In this document: positions 4,260-6,255 of the stretch, piece by piece | Numbering within the stretch: the first letter of the stretch is position 1 | How the letters are laid out: every line of letters begins with the position of its first letter | Assembly (NCBI GenBank): GCA_038327555.1 | Contig: JBBQLD010000292.1 | Location: 1-6,255 of the forward strand | Length of the DNA: 6,255 nt | Reading direction: 5' to 3' | From: M3007 sp038327555 | Lineage (GTDB): Bacteria > Bacteroidota > Bacteroidia > Chitinophagales > Saprospiraceae | Translations under genes and position numbers: made by a program | The notes under the pieces: model-generated | The model's input: only the letters and a program-made list of their open reading frames with translations | Told to the model about the DNA's origin: nothing | Database searches by the model: none

Positions 4260-5948
4260 ATGTCCAAACCTGTTCGCATTTTATTGCTTGTGTTGTCCAT
4301 TCTGCTTGTGTTGAGCTTCATTGCAGGCTTAGTCTATGCCAGATATTGGCTCGATCCTATGCTGAAAGAGGAACTGGTGAAAGCCACCGCCCGTTCCAGC
4401 AAGGATCTCTATGCACTTCGGTTAGACCGTATCCACGTCAATATTTTCACAGGCCGCTTGGAGGCAGATGGATTAGCATTGAGCACAGATTCCTTACGAT
4501 GGGAAGCGATACACCAAGAGAAGCCTGACAGCACCCCGCTTAAGATCAATATCCTTATAAAGCGTTTGCGGATCAAAGACATTGGCTGGATTAAATATTG
4601 GCGCACGAAAAAACTGGATCTGGACGGGATTGAAATCGTTGAACCTGAACTAGATCTGGTGTCAGTCAAAGACACCGCGCAGCCGAAGTTGCCCGAAGTT
4701 GATATGCTTGTTCCGGGCATGCTTGACCGGCTGCCGGAACGTATCGCGCCCTTTACCGATCAGCTTTATATCGGGTATGTGGCTATTACCAACGGCAAAT
4801 GCTCCTTCCGCAATCTGCGCCAAAATCAAAGCAGTTACCAGCAGGCCGATAGCATAAATGGAGTACTGAGTAGGGTCAATATCGTGGCTAACGACACAGC
4901 CAAACATAGCAACGCCCTGTTCTGTAGGCGTATATTGCTCACCATGCTCAACTATGAATTTTGCCCGGCTGGCAGCGTTTATGCTTATCGCATAAAGTCG
5001 GCAACTATAGACGGACAGGACGATTTGATAAAACTGCAACAGGTCAGTATACTTCCCACTATTGCAGACGCTGAATTCATGAAGCGATTGACGCTGCGTG
5101 TACCCCGGGTCAAAATCAATATGAAAGAAATCATCATTCGAAAACTGAACCTGTTCCGGGCACTGCACAAAGCGGAATTGACAATGGAATCTGTGGTGAT
5201 AGAAAGTGCCCAGGTCAAGCTGTATCAAGACAAAAACCTGCCGCTTTCCAGACATAAGCGAATGCCACATGAACTCTTCCGCAACATTAAGGTCTACCTG
5301 AATATTGACACCATTTTGCTGCGCAATTCAAATATCCTTTATACAGAATTGTTGGAAAACGATAAAGGACAACTCGAATTTGAGCATGCCAATGGCGTCA
5401 TTTTAAACGTCACGAACGATACCCTCAAAATGAGCAATGCCACGCCTGCACGCATTGATGCACGGGCAGAACTGATGGGAGCCGGTTTGCTCGATTTGTC
5501 GCTTCAGTTCCCGCTGCTGTCTCAGACTTTTAATTGTGATTATTCCGCTCACCTGGGCCGAATAGACATGACCTATCTCAACCGCCTGGTGGAAGATAAA
5601 AATAATTTCCGCATAGAATCTGGCATCGCTCAAAAGATGGAACTTAAGGTTCAAGTCCGAAATGGCCTGGCTCAAGGCACTATAGAAGCGACTTATGATG
5701 ACTTGAAAATAAGCGTTTTACGCGAAAAAGACGGGAGCAAAAAAAAGTTTATTTCCGTTGTGGCAAATCTGGTACTCCGAGGGAAAAATGAACCCGGTTC
5801 GGCCTCCCAACCCTTTAAAATTGGTACCATATACTATCTGCGAGAACCTACAGATGGAATTGTCCGGTACATTTGGCGCTCTGCTCAAATGGGCTTGATG
5901 GAAACTTTAGTGCCCAAGAGTATCTCAGGAGGGAAAATGCCGGATTGA
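4260..5948 (+). CDS. AsmA/DUF748-like membrane-anchored protein
   Basis: A 562-residue protein with a single N-terminal transmembrane anchor (about residues 6-28, RILLLVLSILLVLSFIAGLV) and a large periplasmic region. Right after the anchor comes LRLDRIHVNIFTGRLEADGLAL, then an alternation of LKINILIKRLRIKDIGW and LDLDGIEIVEPELDLV. This pattern of repeated beta strands (i.i..l.i.g....P.i.l) is typical of AsmA, DUF748 and related proteins that form a hydrophobic groove and are implicated in lipid transfer or outer-membrane homeostasis. Assignment to the superfamily rests on this pattern, not on a diagnostic motif, and no partner genes are present to narrow it. The ATG at 4260 gives a proper positively charged N-terminus; no Shine-Dalgarno is visible, as is usual in the phylum. 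The ending appears natural and no frame disruption was seen. G+C matches the transporter gene. Confidence 0.72.
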   Translation: MSKPVRILLLVLSILLVLSFIAGLVYARYWLDPMLKEELVKATARSSKDLYALRLDRIHVNIFTGRLEADGLALSTDSLRWEAIHQEKPDSTPLKINILIKRLRIKDIGWIKYWRTKKLDLDGIEIVEPELDLVSVKDTAQPKLPEVDMLVPGMLDRLPERIAPFTDQLYIGYVAITNGKCSFRNLRQNQSSYQQADSINGVLSRVNIVANDTAKHSNALFCRRILLTMLNYEFCPAGSVYAYRIKSATIDGQDDLIKLQQVSILPTIADAEFMKRLTLRVPRVKINMKEIIIRKLNLFRALHKAELTMESVVIESAQVKLYQDKNLPLSRHKRMPHELFRNIKVYLNIDTILLRNSNILYTELLENDKGQLEFEHANGVILNVTNDTLKMSNATPARIDARAELMGAGLLDLSLQFPLLSQTFNCDYSAHLGRIDMTYLNRLVEDKNNFRIESGIAQKMELKVQVRNGLAQGTIEATYDDLKISVLREKDGSKKKFISVVANLVLRGKNEPGSASQPFKIGTIYYLREPTDGIVRYIWRSAQMGLMETLVPKSISGGKMPD

Positions 5949-5953
5949 ATTAG

Positions 5954-5998
5954 AATCATTCAAACCAACGCTACAAAATCTGATTTGGTTTGGTGATT
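5954..5998 (+). terminator. stem-loop after the AsmA-like gene
   Basis: CAAACCAA (5961-5968) pairs perfectly with TTGGTTTG (5985-5992), and the outer AATCA (5954-5958) pairs with TGATT (5994-5998) across a small internal loop, giving 13 bp in all. It starts 5 nt after the stop codon at 5946-5948, as expected for a transcript-end structure. A T run is lacking, so intrinsic termination is uncertain. Confidence 0.55.
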
Positions 5999-6168
5999 AA
6001 AGCACTGGCACAAACGGATAGGGAAACTCACTCGCCTAAATAGACTTGTTGCGGTGGATGGCTTTGGCGCATAAAAAGTCCTTTTTCCGAATGCCTTCGT
6101 TAAATTTTTCGCCGAATCTTTCAGCCGTACACTTTTTTATTTTGAAAATTTGCGCGTTCAAATTGTTT
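5999..6168. other. non-coding stretch without recognisable gene
   Basis: The sequence between the stem-loop and the terminal repeat holds no convincing gene. A 61-codon forward frame starting at 6046 has no recognisable domain, and its end is a translation of the repeat that follows (VILNVVKNL is the usual conceptual product of this repeat in this orientation). I see no clear promoter or RNA gene here. Confidence 0.6.
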
Positions 6169-6255
6169 GTCATTCTGAACGTAGTGAAGAATCTGAGGCC
6201 GAAGGCCGAAGCTTTTTCTTCTAAATTTTAGGCCTTCGGCCTCAGATTCTTCACT
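6169..6255. repeat. dispersed Bacteroidota repeat as an inverted pair, cut by window end
   Basis: The stretch opens with GTCATTCTGAACG, followed by AGTGAAGAATCTGAGG and CCGAAGGCC. A 25-bp arm at 6183-6207 is repeated as its exact reverse complement at 6231-6255, with a 23-nt loop between. The match runs into the last base of the window, so the stem certainly or almost certainly continues; if symmetric, it would extend to about 6269 with the complement of GTCATTCTGAACG. The core GTCATTCTGAACG...GTGAAGAATCT is a very common intergenic repeat in Bacteroidota genomes, often found as inverted pairs. Its function is not established. Confidence 0.9.

Noticed and set aside
4662..5270. 202-codon reverse frame over the AsmA-like gene
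   Set aside because: Antisense shadow of a well-supported gene, without homology or start signals.
6046..6231. 61-codon forward frame near the right end
   Set aside because: Its C-terminal third is a translation of the dispersed repeat and the rest has no family pattern.

Overview
The window looks like a chromosomal segment of a Bacteroidota bacterium. The grounds are the A-rich leader in front of ytxH, the lack of clear Shine-Dalgarno sequences, Bacteroidota-type -7 boxes, gene families typical of the phylum (YtxH / Phage_holin_3_6 stress cassette, DUF4143 ATPase, AsmA-like protein), and a dispersed GTCATTCTGAACG-type repeat at the right edge. A finer placement is not supported. No rRNA, tRNA, CRISPR array or transposase gene was seen.

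Layout. (1) 1-808 is decayed. It holds the 3' part of a DUF4143 ATPase gene with an internal stop codon, joined directly to an N-terminally truncated fragment of a second, beta-barrel-like gene. (2) 884-2802 is an AT-rich envelope/stress-type cassette: a promoter region, a YtxH-domain gene, an inverted-repeat-bounded insert, a holin-superfamily membrane protein gene overlapping a small basic protein gene, then a second copy of the promoter, the relic of a second ytxH, an intact 57-residue lipoprotein gene and a strong intrinsic terminator. (3) 2806-2957 is a pure octamer tandem array (19 units of YCATCMCY) ending 6 nt before the start codon of an AI-2E family transporter (2964-4061). (4) 4090-4199 is a long imperfect hairpin repeat. 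(5) 4260-5948 encodes a membrane-anchored AsmA/DUF748-like protein. (6) 5949-6255 is non-coding, with a stem-loop and a dispersed inverted repeat cut by the window edge.

Base composition changes at the terminator/octamer array. The genes to its left are visibly AT-rich and those to its right clearly richer in G+C, so the two halves probably have different histories.

The main result is the pair of matched promoter regions, 884-952 and 2387-2455. They share a 38-bp block (33 identical positions) and then, at the same distance, a TGCAnnTTTGCA box. The second is followed by an ungapped relic of the first 40 codons of ytxH with a lost start codon and an in-frame stop. The layout indicates a duplicated promoter-ytxH unit whose coding part died while its promoter survived to drive the small lipoprotein. 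This would place the YtxH/holin operon and the lipoprotein under the same, unidentified regulator or sigma factor.
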